Shown here: positions 14,216-26,507 of the stretch, one piece after another
Numbering within the stretch: position 1 is the stretch's first letter
Layout of the letters: every line of letters begins with the position of its first letter
Assembly: GCA_034638255.1 (NCBI GenBank)
Contig: JAWPGT010000008.1
Span: 186,001 to 250,000, forward strand
Origin: Coprinus comatus
Lineage: Eukaryota > Basidiomycota > Agaricomycetes > Agaricales > Agaricaceae
DNA: 64,000 nt
Direction of reading: 5' to 3'
Notes under the pieces: generated by a model
Told to the model about the DNA's origin: nothing
Database searches by the model: none
Seen by the model: only the letters and a program-made list of their open reading frames with translations
Program-made: the position numbers and the translations under genes

Positions 14216-17200
14216 ATGGCTAATGGTCACGCTCCTACAAAGGATAAAAGGTCTGGCGATGCAGATACCTCTAAAAACACCCGTGACGAAGAAATTGTGT
14301 GGGGGAAGACTCCAGACGGAGAAGGTATTATTTACCTTTGGATATATTGTCGACGTAATAAAATACTAATGAATTGTTTCCCATAGTATTCCGTGTGCCA
14401 ACCACCCATGACGTGTTGACCACTCTATTCCATCCAGGCTATCCCAAAAGTCATCTCGACCTGCTTAACCTAGGTTTACTGGGTTTCCAACTCGTATTAT
14501 ATTGCTTGTTGTCGAGGAGAGCTGCCCAGATTTTCTTCTTTTTCTATTTTGCATTCTGGCGTTCAGCATATGATGCTGGGTTGGGTTGGGTCTTGACCAA
14601 GCAGAGCAAGAAGAAGTGGATTGTTCGAGAGATTCAGCGACTTGGTTGGTTGGATGAAAAGAGACGTCCGGCTGTCAGAGATTGGATTAAGAGACAATTG
14701 GTCGATAAAATGGGCTCTGACTATTTGTTTGATGTTAATGACTACCTTTGGAAACTAGTTCGCTTGCTGATAGGGTATTCTACAGGAGCTTCCATTAGAG
14801 TACAATACCTGGTTACTTTTCAGGCAGGCTGTTGATGTTATTTTGGTCAAGTAAGTAACCGCCACTCAGTTTATTTTTAGGTTGTTGACAGTCTTTTATA
14901 GTGATTTCTTGTCTTATTGTATGTTCGCGTTCTCCTGCTTCCGTGTACCTTCGCACCTTTCCACCACGGTTCACGTTATGCGGTAAGTCCAAGCTCGCAA
15001 TTTTGGGGCTACCAATAGCCTAATTCATCTCGTTTGCGTAGATGGTTGGGCGGCCTTGCTCTTATTGGTTTTAACCTTTGGGTCAAGACCGAAGCCCACA
15101 ATGTCGTAAAGGACTATGGTTGGTATTGGGGTGATGTCTTCTTCCAACGCGGCAATTTAGTTTTTGACGGCGTTTTCGAATTGGCACCTCACCCTATGTA
15201 TTCGGTTGGTGAGTATATGCGCATATAATCTAGTTATTAAGCATAAAACTGATTCTGTCTACTAGGTTATGCTGGCTATTACGGTCTCTCCCTTATTTCT
15301 GGAAGCTATCCAGTCCTGTTTGTTAGTCTTGCTGGCCATGCTGCACAATTTGCTTTCCTTGTATTCTTTGAGAATCCCCGTGAGTTTTTATCTCTTTACT
15401 GGTCGCTTAGATATAAAACGACTCTGATTACCCCAATCGGATTAGACATCGAACGCTATTACGGGAAGCGCAAGGCTATCGGCAAGCGTATCCCCGTTAT
15501 CCCCTCTACGCGTACAAATGGAAGTTCAACTGCTGGTCCAAGTATGAATAAGGATGAAACGACCATTCAGATGACGATGGTACGATTTCTTCCCTCGTAG
15601 ACGGTAATAGAACACGCAAGATAGTATCTCAGCATGATCTCCTCAACAAATACTTCAGACGAGATACTGTCGTTTTGAAGAATTTGGACCTCCTTCGGTG
15701 AGGAACAGTTGTTTATTAAAGCAATATCATTCTTACTTCTAAACATATTAGTGCCAATGATTTGATGCTTGTCCTGGTCGTCGTATACGCCTTGGTTGCC
15801 ATGTTGATGCCAAGAAACTTGTCAGAGAAGGCTGTCCTTGCCCTTCACTTTGCACACGCCATGACTTGGTGTCTCACTCATTATATTGGCCTGGGACTCC
15901 TACTTCGTGCTCAGAGCGAGAATAAGTTCCTTGTAAGGCACTATGTCAAGAACTACCACTATCCTGATGGTGGTAAGGGTGCGATCGTCGAGGCTTTCGC
16001 AAATTGGAAGGTGATCTATAACATGAGCATGTGTATGACCTATGGTAAGTCGCTTCGTAGCGTGCCGAAGAATCTGTGTGCTCACCATTAATTTTACGCC
16101 CCCTCTAGTATCATGCGTTGGACTTGCTGCAAAGACCTACTTGATCCCCAACGACTGGACTGTTGGCAATGACCTGCTCTGCCACGTTCTCGCAGTGGTA
16201 CGTTTGCTCTACCGTTCATCCTTTTCTCACAACCTGATAGCTCATCATCTAGTTACTCATTGGCCTTCACGTCTGGGCCTCAATGGAGTCCTTTGAGGTT
16301 TTGGGCTTATTTGGTATGCATATATCTTGGATTCTACTCGCTTCCGTCACTAATGGAATACAAATAGGCTGGTTCTTCGGCGACTTTTTCATGGAAGAGT
16401 TCCCAACTCATCTAGAATACACTGGGATCTATCGTTATTTGAATAACCCCGAAGCGATGGGTGGAGCAGCCTGGTTTGGTTTGGCCTTGATTAGCGGTAG
16501 TAAACTTGTCCTGTCAGTTGCTGTTGTCCGTCATTTGGCTAGTTGGTGGTTCTTGAGTAATGTTGAGAAGTGAGTTCTGCGTGGCCTTTACTGACGACCT
16601 ATTAACGCCACATTAATTCTAGCCCCCATATGCGCAAGCTTTATGGAGACTCTCTTCGCAAAGACGCTGGATTCGTCAAGGTTATCAAGAACGTTGCCAG
16701 TAAGAATGCACGAATCCTCGAGTCCCGTGCGGGCAAGCATGCGCCAGAGCTGAAGCGTGTTGCTCGCGAAGTCAAGGGTACATTTGACAAGGTATATGAA
16801 GAAACCGCGGATGCCGTTGAAGAATTCCTCGCTAAATGTATGACCCTGCGCACACGATTTTGGCGGTACATACTAACCTCGTTTACCCACCCTCTAGCCC
16901 GCCCCAGGATCTCGGAAGTAGTACAAGATACCAAAATCCTTCTCCAACAATCAAGAGAAAAATTGGTTATCACGTAAGTTGATTTCTCATCGTTATGTTA
17001 TTTAACTATTAATGTTCGATGCAGCCGTGTGGCCAATGACCTCTCTTCCTACGAGACCGACAAATACCACATTTCTATCGTTCCTAGTCCCTCTACTAAT
17101 AACTCTTCCTTCTATTTGGGTGAACCGATTACCGTCAGGTGGCAAGCTCCACGCAATCACTCTCGGAAAGATTGGATAGGTCTTTATCGGGTATGATAAG

Positions 17201-17988
17201 CGTCTCTATTCAGTTTTTGAAGTTTTGGTGAGCTCACTGGTTCGTACAGGTTGGCGCGAACAAGTCGACACTTATTACGAAAGTGTCGTCATTGGGAATG
17301 TGGCTTCCAGTCCACGATGAAGAATGGGACGGAGATATCCCTTTAGGTTTGGATCGGCCCTCTAACCGGGCGAAGGGAGGAACCGTTACCTTCAAAGGTA
17401 ACACTCTCCCATGGTTGACGGGACAGTACGAGGTGCGTTAAAACAATATTACACCGTGTACCCCAAAACTTACCTTGTCGTTGTAGGTTCGATATCATCA
17501 CGACGGTAAATACAACGTGATGAGTCGTGACGGGCCCTTAGAAATTTACGGTACGTTTGCAGGAATTACTAGTAAGCTCCGTGCTGACTGGAAATTTCTT
17601 GATATCTCCAGTCGATCAACCTGAACACCTCGACTTCCCTACTGTTCGTCAAAGCTTGATTCGCATTGTCCCACTGTGTTTGGACTCGGATCCTTCGCTA
17701 ATCCCCCTTTCCTGCAAAAGCTCTACGTCGTTGTCTGAAGGCGAATCCGCTGACGGTAGTAGCATTATTCATATTCATTCTCATGACATAGAGATTGAAG
17801 ACAAGGATCCAGATGATTTCAGCTTCTGGTCAGAGAGGCAGGCGAAGAGGATTTGTGTGGCGATCAAACAGATATTCGATGTGGATTATGCCCCAGAAGT
17901 GGTTGTCGCAGACGCCAATCTAACAGCACTAGCCAACCGAATATTACTCTCCAAAGAGATATTGACCTCTAATTCTTCAAACAAGTGA
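14216..17988 (+). CDS. CHO2: Phosphatidylethanolamine N-methyltransferase (CHO2/PEM1)
   Basis: Catalyses the first S-adenosylmethionine-dependent methylation of phosphatidylethanolamine toward phosphatidylcholine, in the ER membrane. Eighteen exons, from 14216-14324 to 17612-17988, sum to 2808 nt (935 residues, in frame). Family segments: [20 protein letters not shown] near the start; [59 protein letters not shown] with [10 protein letters not shown]; then a second methyltransferase-like half with [33 protein letters not shown] and [12 protein letters not shown]. The C-terminal third is a soluble beta-rich domain ([33 protein letters not shown]). All junctions use short GT-AG introns (about 50-76 nt). 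The start is the ATG beginning MANGHAPTK. Length is usual for the family. Confidence 0.95.
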
Positions 17989-18763
17989 CGATGACATTTT
18001 GTCTGCTCGAATGTTTTTGAAGGATACTGGCATACCGCATTGCTGGTTCAGTTACCCACCAATTTCGTTCCATATCCAACGTTTACTCTTTTATTGTTAC
18101 CGGTCACTCATCACAATTTACTTACATTGTCGTGAATCTGTATGATCTTTCTCGTGGAGGGAATATACACAATACTATTCAGTATGATCGGTCTTGCGAG
18201 CTTTCTGAGAACTTGTTGTGGTTTGTTCGTTCGTGTGTACTGTTGACTGACGTCACAAGTTGTACACATGACAAGAATCAACATGCCAGTACACTTGACA
18301 CTATTCGTGATATACTTACTGTTACGCCGCTGTTTTCTGGTTGCATCATAATGATAAAAATGCAGACGGGTGGAGCAGAGCCATGTTTCAGGATATTCAC
18401 CAAATTGGTCAGCTCATTGGATCCGAGTCTGCTATGGATATTGTAAGGCCGTACCACACCCACCAGAGCCAAGATAAATATCCTTGAAGCGAATATAAAA
18501 TAGACAGAGATTGATGATCTCTCTTTCCAATCCTTACTTCTAAAAGGTAATTAGGGAGAAAACGGGAGCTGATCAGTTGTCCCTTCAAGTTAATTATCAT
18601 TCGTAGACCTCATGCATCTGTTCTCCGCCGTCGTGTCTTAAACATATCGAAATCTGGAGTTTGGCAGGAGACAAAATGTCGCTGATAATTGATACCCGAG
18701 CTGCATATGATACACGGAGGTGAAAATTTATCACTGTTGGATCTCTGCTCTCCTCGATGAGGC
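17989..18763. other. Convergent intergenic region, possible short exons
   Basis: Lies between the convergent CHO2 (plus) and ALKBH6-like (minus) genes. On the plus strand two stretches look mildly protein-like, a hydrophobic one beginning MIFLVEGIYTILFSMIG near 18141 and one reading RAMFQDIHQIGQLIG near 18380, but I could not join them into a gene or match a family. Probably UTR or decayed sequence. Confidence 0.35.
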
Positions 18764-19993
18764 CTACTTCATTTTGAATAATGACTTTGCGATGGAAACA
18801 TGCTCTACATCTCGGCATGTGAGGCTATATCGAGTACCCCGTTTGACAACACCATCGTTGGCAGTGATCATATTAACAGTTTCATCTTCAAGGAGGTGCC
18901 AATTATTGATCACCATCACATCCGGCATATCCACATCCCGCGAGTGGTCCAAACCTGCCTCAGCGTTTCCTAAGGCACCGAAGGCATGAGGTAGATGTAT
19001 ATGGTCTTCTTTCACTGCGTCTATACTGGATAACTAAGGATTGTATCAGTGAGCCTGGATGATCGAATAAAGTCACAAACCCATGTAGATGGGAGGTATA
19101 CATTTCGCCAGTGGAAATGACGAGACTCCGAGGTTCCAGCAGGATGGATAACATGGTGTCGTTTTCGATCAATTTATCGTTCTCACTAGAGCCTTTTCGA
19201 TACCGGTAGTAGTTGAATACCGTGAAGGATCCTAAGGATATTGTTGCAACCAGGGGAAAGTACCTTGGCCCGTCTTCATGAGGCTGAGAAAAAGAGTCAG
19301 AAGACAAAGAACTGTTGGTTAGCTGGGGTGTTTACCATGATTCCTTGACCAGAGAGATACTATTGCTTTCCGTTTAGCAGAAGGGGACATGGTCTTGGAT
19401 GTAGAGAATATATACCTCGTTAAGAATGATGTGGTTGGGACAACCATGAGGTGAGTCTGAGAATACCCCTGTATCTTGAAGACGTTTGACAACGTTTGGG
19501 CTGGTTGCTCTATTTTAGGGATCACGGAGTTTTACTTAAGATGTTTCTTACTACGCTGTCAAGAAGGGTGGAAGATTCTGAGGAAGAAGGCCTTTTCTGG
19601 TGATTTCGCCTCCTTGAAAACAAGCGTGACATAATGTCAACAATGTTGAAGAAAAAGGATTCATACCCCATGTTTGTAATCTAGTTCTATTCATTAGTGG
19701 CATCTCCTGAGAGATCTTATGAAAACCTCACCGCCTGTTGGCTAATTGCTTCCATTTTTGTTGGGGAGATTCCATGATCTATTGGAGGTTCAAACATTTG
19801 ATGTCGACGTTTTCTTGATCATTGCCTACTTTTCGTAGTATGTATTCTTCTTCTTGCGTCTGAAACAATTATAGGTTTGAGTAAATCAGAGCAGATGAAG
19901 TGAATCAGTACAAACCGAAAGGAAGTTAGGAACATAAAAAACATCGCGTTCGCCAATACGATTCGACTCTAAAACTTTCTTTGTGAGTACCAT
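18764..19993 (-). CDS. ALKBH6-like Fe(II)/2-oxoglutarate-dependent dioxygenase
   Basis: Multi-exon gene on the minus strand starting with MVLTKKVLESNRIGERDVFY at 19993. Successive exons spell the family core: FLSTQEEEYILRK, QQKWKQLANRR, LQTWGGEITRKGLLPQNLPPFL, LQDTGVFSDSPHGCPNHIIL, NEYLSGQGIMPHEDGPRYFP, ISLGSFTVFNYYRY, LEPRSLVISTGEMYTSHLHG and RGTRYSLTCRDV. The HED of MPHEDGP is the HxD iron ligand pair, the His of SHLHG is the distal ligand, and the Arg of RGTRYSLT should bind 2-oxoglutarate. At least seven short introns are needed, one exon (YLSGQGIM) being very small. Human ALKBH6 is a nuclear and cytosolic AlkB homologue linked to nucleic-acid demethylation; the substrate here is unknown. 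Convergent with CHO2. Confidence 0.85.
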
Positions 19994-20866
19994 ATTAGCT
20001 AGTTTTCGGCTTTTGAAACTGTGGAAACAACGACCGGCGCCAAGTAGCCGAACGGCTGTTAAGTGGTAATATCCAAAGAAGGTAGAAGATTTGTTGCTGT
20101 TCTTCAATCTATCAATATATCAAGCTTCCCTTGCGGGTATTGCCGAATTCCCGATGTAAGTTCCCACATACTATGGTATTTCACAACAGTCTGGCCTACA
20201 TTCAAAACAGGTGAGAATGGGAAACGTATACACGGCTTCATCATTACGCTGACAACTCGGTATCATGACTCTAGATATCCCAAACATGGACCAACAATTC
20301 CTATCAGAATACGTCGAAGCACACTGCTGTCTACAATTTCTTAGGGGTTGCAATTTCCAAGTCTTAATAGAAGTATGATGGTTCTTCTTATATTTAGCCT
20401 GCCACTTAATAGCTGAAAAATTGAAGTTCTGTCTCGACGCTGGTAGATCCTCAGACAGCTATGAAATATTGTGAATCATGATCGACATCTTTGATCTGCA
20501 ACGCGAACTCCTCGTGTACAACACTTGGACCTGCCTCATGTTTTAATAGAATTTGTCGCAAAAGGTTTGTCAGTTCCCTTTCACAGCAAAACGTTGATGA
20601 ATATATCCTTTTTTACAACGAGCTTTCGCCGCCCTTTTTACCTCGAAGGTACCCCATTTTGCCTCAAGGGCGATGGACGCGAGACAATGACAAAGACACT
20701 TGTTCTTCACACTTTGTGATACACTCTCCTCGGAATTCTTTATCGCCATCTGAATCCGAGACATTCTAATACAGAAACCATCGCAACGGTATATCTGACA
20801 GTTATGAGGTTCGCGGCAAGAGCATAAGAAGATGAAAATATATATATGATATGAAGGAGTAATTCA
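19994..20866 (+). other. Possible unrecognised small gene
   Basis: Between ALKBH6 and the zinc-cluster gene, several plus-strand stretches flanked by plausible splice sites look coding: one containing MDQQFLSEYVEAHCC and FLRGCNFQVLIE around 20288-20372, one containing EKLKFCLDAGRSSDSYEI around 20413-20470, and one with FYNELSPPFLPRRYPI near 20615. They lie in different frames and I could not build a single continuous model or recognise a family. I list the region without a firm CDS. Confidence 0.3.
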
Positions 20867-21398
20867 TTATAGGTGATTCATACAGCATATGGGGCAAGTG
20901 ATAATCCAAACAGTACCAGTACTGGGAACAAGTCTAACTCTTCCATCAAATAGGGTCTTTCTAACACAATACCTACCAAGTACCCTATTTTTTGGCCGAT
21001 CTAAACAAAGTCCAACCTGATAAATGCCGTGAAAAAATAACGTGAACACAGGAAGGACATACACAGGAGCATAAACGCAGGCAAAACCCCTACGGTTACA
21101 ATTTGAACATGTGGGTTTGAACCCATCGCACTTGAGTTTCCGCCCTTTGACAACCAAAAAATTAGATTGAAGTCAGGCGTCTTGACTCGGTAGAGCTCGA
21201 GGGAAATGCATACCGCGGCAGAACTGACACGCCATTGGAGTGCGCTTGGGGGTTCGTGGAATATCAACAAAGTAAGCGTTGTTGTTGTTGTTGTTGTTGT
21301 TCTCTCCACTTTGATTCTACATGATGGTTTAGTGAGATGGGGAAAGTGGGGCCAAAGTACTAAAGTAGTCCTACTGTAGATTGGGATTGAGGGTTCAT
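20867..21398 (-). CDS. Very short Zn2Cys6 zinc-cluster protein, probably truncated
   Basis: From ATG 21398, a short first exon (MNPQSQST), then a 57-nt intron, lead into a poly-Asn run and PRTPKRTPMACQFCRGRKLK followed by CDGFKPTCSNCNRRGFACVY. The six cysteines are spaced as in a fungal GAL4-type binuclear zinc cluster, and an intron (GTATGC...AAG) interrupts the cluster after QFCRG. Normal proteins of this type continue for hundreds of residues. Here, whichever downstream acceptor is used, reading frames close within about 45 residues (ending CCMNHL at 20867), and no activation or regulatory domain follows. It is either a truncated pseudogene or a stand-alone DNA-binding micro-protein. The Asn run comes from a GTT/AAC triplet repeat. 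Confidence 0.7.
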
Positions 21399-24300
21399 TT
21401 CTCCAGATGTTAACAGTGAATGTGAGGATGAAGAAAGACTTTAACGTAGGAAAGAATATCGTAGGTGAGTCCTTGGGCTGTAGAGTACCTTGTCATCGAA
21501 ATACCGGACTTTATATTCTGGTGAGAGGCTAATATCGATCTCAAAGATTCAACCCTGTGAGAAATCCTGCCTACAACGTTGCAAAGGCTCACTATCCCAA
21601 GATTTCATCCCTTTCCGATATGGCATGGTACTACCATCTACTAGTACTCTTACACGATGCGGATAACTTGACCGTCCAGGGTTGCGAAGAAGTCGGCTTT
21701 TAGAAATAAGTGAAGCTCTGCGAATTAAGATTTTCCCAGAAGCTGGCTCGGTGCGTGCTTGAAAGAGGCCAAGAATATATATACCCGAGGGGCAAATTTT
21801 TTACATGAATCTTCAATGCTTTATTGGAGGCGCTCTACATCCACTCCTATTATAGGGGTCTACTACATTGCCTTGTACAGATTATGATCTGGATATGGTT
21901 CGGAAAAGCAGTGCTACTGTTATTCGCAAACAATTAATGGTATTTATCTGACAGCCCTTAAATAACCGATACTGATGGGGCATTCAGACGTAACCGATCC
22001 AAGGACTCGGAATTCTATTTAACATGATCTGCATCTCATCCAAAGGCGAATGGAAATGATATTATTTTCAACGGTCTCACTCAAGTAGTGAAGGGATTAA
22101 AAGGATAGGGATAGTTGCCTACCGCTTTCAAGGTAAATATAATCTTATCCAAGTAACGCGTGCACAATAGCATTTTGACTTTCCCGTCTGAGCTTATTAT
22201 GTACCGACACGTGGGACAGGTTAAGCATACGATTATAGATTTTTGGCTCGGAGAGCTGTTCATAGTTTAATTCATGGTCTCCAAGGGGCCGGCAATACGG
22301 GAATCGAGATGGTTTGGAGCAAACCAGTACTGGACCTGACGCACACACACAATTAGCTAGACGTTAAAGAAGTGAATGCTATATAGCACATAGTTGTACC
22401 AATGGAGTAATTCCGATGGTTCTTCCTTCGTAGCTTACTTAGTACTATAAGAAACAAACATTTTGATGGTGTATTGTTGTGACAAGATTGATTAGCTTCT
22501 CCTAAGTCAATAGGCGTTTCCACATTATCCTCCTACTCATCTTAGTGCAATAGTTTGACTGAGGATGTATCAAGAGGTAGTCAGAGTGTCTGGCTTTCGT
22601 AAAAATTAATCAACACGAGCTGTTTCCTGTTGAATAAGCAAGCTGACGGCTCCCGGCCAGTCTTTGCGCCGCATATATTAGTACGTGGAGTCTCCGAGTA
22701 GATAAACTCTGCATATAATTTTTGTGCTTGTTGTATTCTACATCTCCTAGAAGTCACCCATCTCAGCATTATAAGATCGGAAGGCCAAGGCCCTGACTCC
22801 ACAATCCCCTACTACACAGCAACCGACTTATTTTTTTCGGTTATTTCGGTGATAAAAAATTGTTATGAAGGTTCGTTCAATATTATGACGTAGAAATGAA
22901 AGGGTGTGTGTGTGTGTTCTCGTAATTCTTACTATGTATCAAGAGATTTTATGTAGTCGGAGCTCGCGGCGAGATCCGAGGGAATCCCTGGTACAATGAT
23001 ATCAAATTGATGGTGTAAGATGAAACAGAAAATTTAAACCAGGAAAATTCAAACCACTCGCCGATCCAAAATTACCGGTCTAATAGCTATGTATTCGCCT
23101 TAAAATATTTTTATAAGATGGTTAGTAGGCAACATAATCATATGGTTGGTTAGATGATCAGAGTCCTCGAGGCATCAGCACGAGTTCCAGAAAAGAGTCC
23201 AAAAGGTTTCAATAGCTTTCTTTTGGTAACACAGGGTCCAAGTATTGGGTTTTAAGTCTTATCTTGAGGCTCATACTGTACGGGATATCTTAGCCAGACC
23301 ATCGCCTATTTATCCATAGAAGCTTCTCAGCATGGATGAATGAGAGAACGACTCTAGCCACGAGTTGTGACTCGAACTCGGTTCGGACCTGGAAAATTAC
23401 CCACTGCAAGTGGTCCTCCCATGTGCCAAGTTGTCACACATCCCGGAAAACCCCCAAAAATAACCGTAACACATTGTATTTCTACGTTTTACGACCCCTT
23501 GGGCTTTCATACTACTTTCCACCCAAACCAAGCCTGTAGCATGTTTATGAACTTCGTACATGTTGCGGGACGGAATTCGCGACACAGGGTTCATATCCAA
23601 AGGGATGAGAAGTACTAGAGACGATCATTACATTTATCGTGATCCAATCAACATGGGCGGCTGGGGTGCATGGCCATATGTGGGTCTGAGCTTCAAGTTG
23701 GGATAGAGAGCTGTGGACCTGTGTGAAATGAGCCCTCTCTAACCACTGGCAACCTATGACTGAGTTTCAGTACTATGTACCCACTTTTGTGTGTGTGGTA
23801 TGCGAGTGGCAATGCTCTTCATTATAATGTAAGGGAGGAAAAAGTTGTTACTAGAACCCGTGTCTGACGCGAGACTAACAACTCATTTATGTAGATGACA
23901 GTTTCATTTGGTGGAGTTGACCGACCCACAAAGAAGACATAATAGAAGCTCCACACGATCGGAAGTCTTGAGAACTTGTTACAAAGGAATATGAGTTGGC
24001 TATAGGGTTGTGATATTCATTGAATATCTTGTTGTAGGAGAGGATTGTAATGCCCGACCGCTATATGCTAGTAAATCTGGAAGATAGATCTTATTAGAAG
24101 CCACTTCAGCCTATTTATAGCCTTTGATGTTCCTAGTATTTTCTTGTCACAGCTTCGAGCAACCTCACAATGTGGCGTAAACTAGGCATAAAGGGTCAAC
24201 CTTCAATACTTTTTTCTCCCCTTCACATTAAAAAAATCCATCGGTACCACGCTGTGCATTAAAGCAGCTTCCGTGCCATCTCCGCCTATGCGAGATTAGG

Positions 24301-26507
24301 TCCTTACCGCGAAGCTAGTGCTATAAGAGATAAGAGCCAAGGTAGGGGTATGTCGATGAGCGTCCGGGAGTTAGAGAAACCGCAGTGCGGCATGAGCGCG
24401 GATATGGAGCACATCCGATTGGAAAGTAAATGGCCGGGAGACATATATGAACTTAATTCATGTTTAATAACCACTTTTATGGTCCGCGGTCCTGTACTAT
24501 ATACCACAAAAGCAAGGCGAGCATCATATATAAGCACTCTGACCTTAACACAATTGATAATCACGGAAAACAGCGGCAGCGAAGGGAAATGTGATATTCG
24601 GAGCCATTACATACAATTAGCGTCACTCTAGCAGAGGTCGATCGAATGGAGGGAAGAGTGGCGGCCATAGGGCCGGTGTGGGTTCATAGTGGACCCACAT
24701 GACGAGTTGGGCGCAGTATGAGGCTCCAGCGAGTCCATGTCACATCGTGTCAAGAATCCGCGGCAGGGCACCTTCTCATTTTAACATTCCTGTTCTGCAT
24801 TCAATTCTACGGAAGGGTACTACCAGAGTCAGAGTCGACCCACCTCTCGCGAGTCATATCACAGAAGAGTACAAAACCTCGGAGGCCCAACTTGTTTACC
24901 GCGGCGTATGTGACTATGAACTGGAAAGAGAAGATCTGGATGGAAAAGCTAAGATAAGCGTGAACGTGTTTGCATCTAAACTCAGGTGAGTCCCGCTTCC
25001 TGGTTGAAAGACTGGCTATCCACTCTCAAGACCCGTGGTTGGGAAAAGTAAATTTTGCAAGGCGATTGATGGGTCGACTCCGCAACAACAGTAGTGATAT
25101 ATTCTTGAAGAGCCAGCTATAATTTGGCTTGCTGACGAAGTCCACCGGTTCGAGGAGAACAAGAACTGTTGTTAGTAGTTGAATCCTCGAAACTGAGCTC
25201 GTTTATTAAGGCAGACCTGGTGACTGCATCTCTTTAATACTCAAACTCTTTGTAGCCCTCAGCGACGCGAGCGGAAATTGATGATGGTGTAAGGTCGAGG
25301 GTTTGAGTGTGGTGTTTCAAAGGTGTTTCAGTGACTGGTAACTTCTGAGACCCAATTCGAATGAGAGACTCAGCAAGTCTAGACCGTTATTGAAGATGAT
25401 ATCTAGAGTTTCAATGAAAAGGATCCGCTCTACAAGCCTGATTGTATAGATTTCTCAGCAAGCACATAGTAGGGATGATGACATAGTGGTCCGAGGATCG
25501 AGAGTGAAGGCTTACTATAGTGGGCGCCAAATCCGCATCTCTCCATCGCTAAGTGCTTCATCATTACAAGCCTACAAGTGTATCATGTATGACAGATTTC
25601 GCGTACTTGAGCAGCTTTAAATATGTGTAACAACTATGTTCTGCATTTTACTGATGGTTAATGCTCCAGAAATAAAATACTTAGATGTAGGACCCAATAT
25701 ATAAACAGTACGCCTATACTTATAAGTACTTGGCCTCCGAGAAACCCGAAAAAACCTATTTACGAAAATTCATGTGCCATGTGTGTACTATTTTCACGCT
25801 CACTTTAGGGTTAATCACTCATCGATTAAGATGATAATGACTCAGTCTAATGTTCCAACGCTCGACCCCCGGAGGAGCATTCACCGGATCCGAGGTTTGA
25901 TGAGACTCGTCACTCCATACTGCTTACTGCGCATGCGGCATGATTGAATGCACGTAGCAGGTTACTACCCCAGGTGTTTATAGTTTTACACTTGGTTGAG
26001 TACTACTTATAAGTAAGACATCAGTGGCATCGTTATGAGGCTTTGGGGCGCCCAGCGTAACTTGAAGGTTTGAAGTCGATTGATTGTCGAAATAGCCAAC
26101 GGCCCGAAAAAGCATAATCGATTCTTGATCAGCGGATAAATAATCGAGAAAAGTCAAAAGGAATGAATTTGCAGGTGATTCGTTGATTGCCGCCGCAGTG
26201 CGTTCTTACAATGAAACAATGTTGAGATGTTAAATATTTGTTGTGCACCAGGGTGCCTACTACCTAGCCGATTCCCGAACATTACTCCACGCTTATTACA
26301 GTAAATTTAGAAAATAAATTCTGAAAATACTACTGATTGAAACAGACATATACGCTCCCCAGAAAACCCAAGCGAAGCATATACCATAGAGCCTAGACGT
26401 ATACATATAAATAAACATGCCGCACAGAGCGGGAGGAAAGAGGGAAGGAAGTAATATATAGGCCCTAAGGAGGAGAAACATGTGCTGACATAATTTGAGT
26501 GACAGTG
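21399..26507. other. Gene-poor region of about 5 kb
   Basis: No conserved protein segment, tRNA or clear transposon was found on either strand. The longest open stretch, 24699-24989 (plus), is 96 codons and ends at a possible GTGAGT donor, but has no recognisable domain. Two ALKBH6-to-850-residue-gene neighbours flank it, so this is either an old, decayed intergenic insertion or long regulatory sequence. Confidence 0.5.
22904..22917. repeat. GT dinucleotide microsatellite
   Basis: Seven consecutive GT units in otherwise unremarkable sequence of the gene-poor region. Confidence 0.75.

Noticed and set aside
24699..24989. 96-codon plus-strand open frame ending at a possible GTGAGT donor
   Set aside because: No recognisable domain, no conserved partner exon within reach, and composition like surrounding non-coding DNA.
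25884..25905. 17-base match (ATCCGAGGTTTGATGAG) to the last exon of the DHHC gene
   Set aside because: No similarity extends on either side, so it is probably chance rather than a gene fragment.
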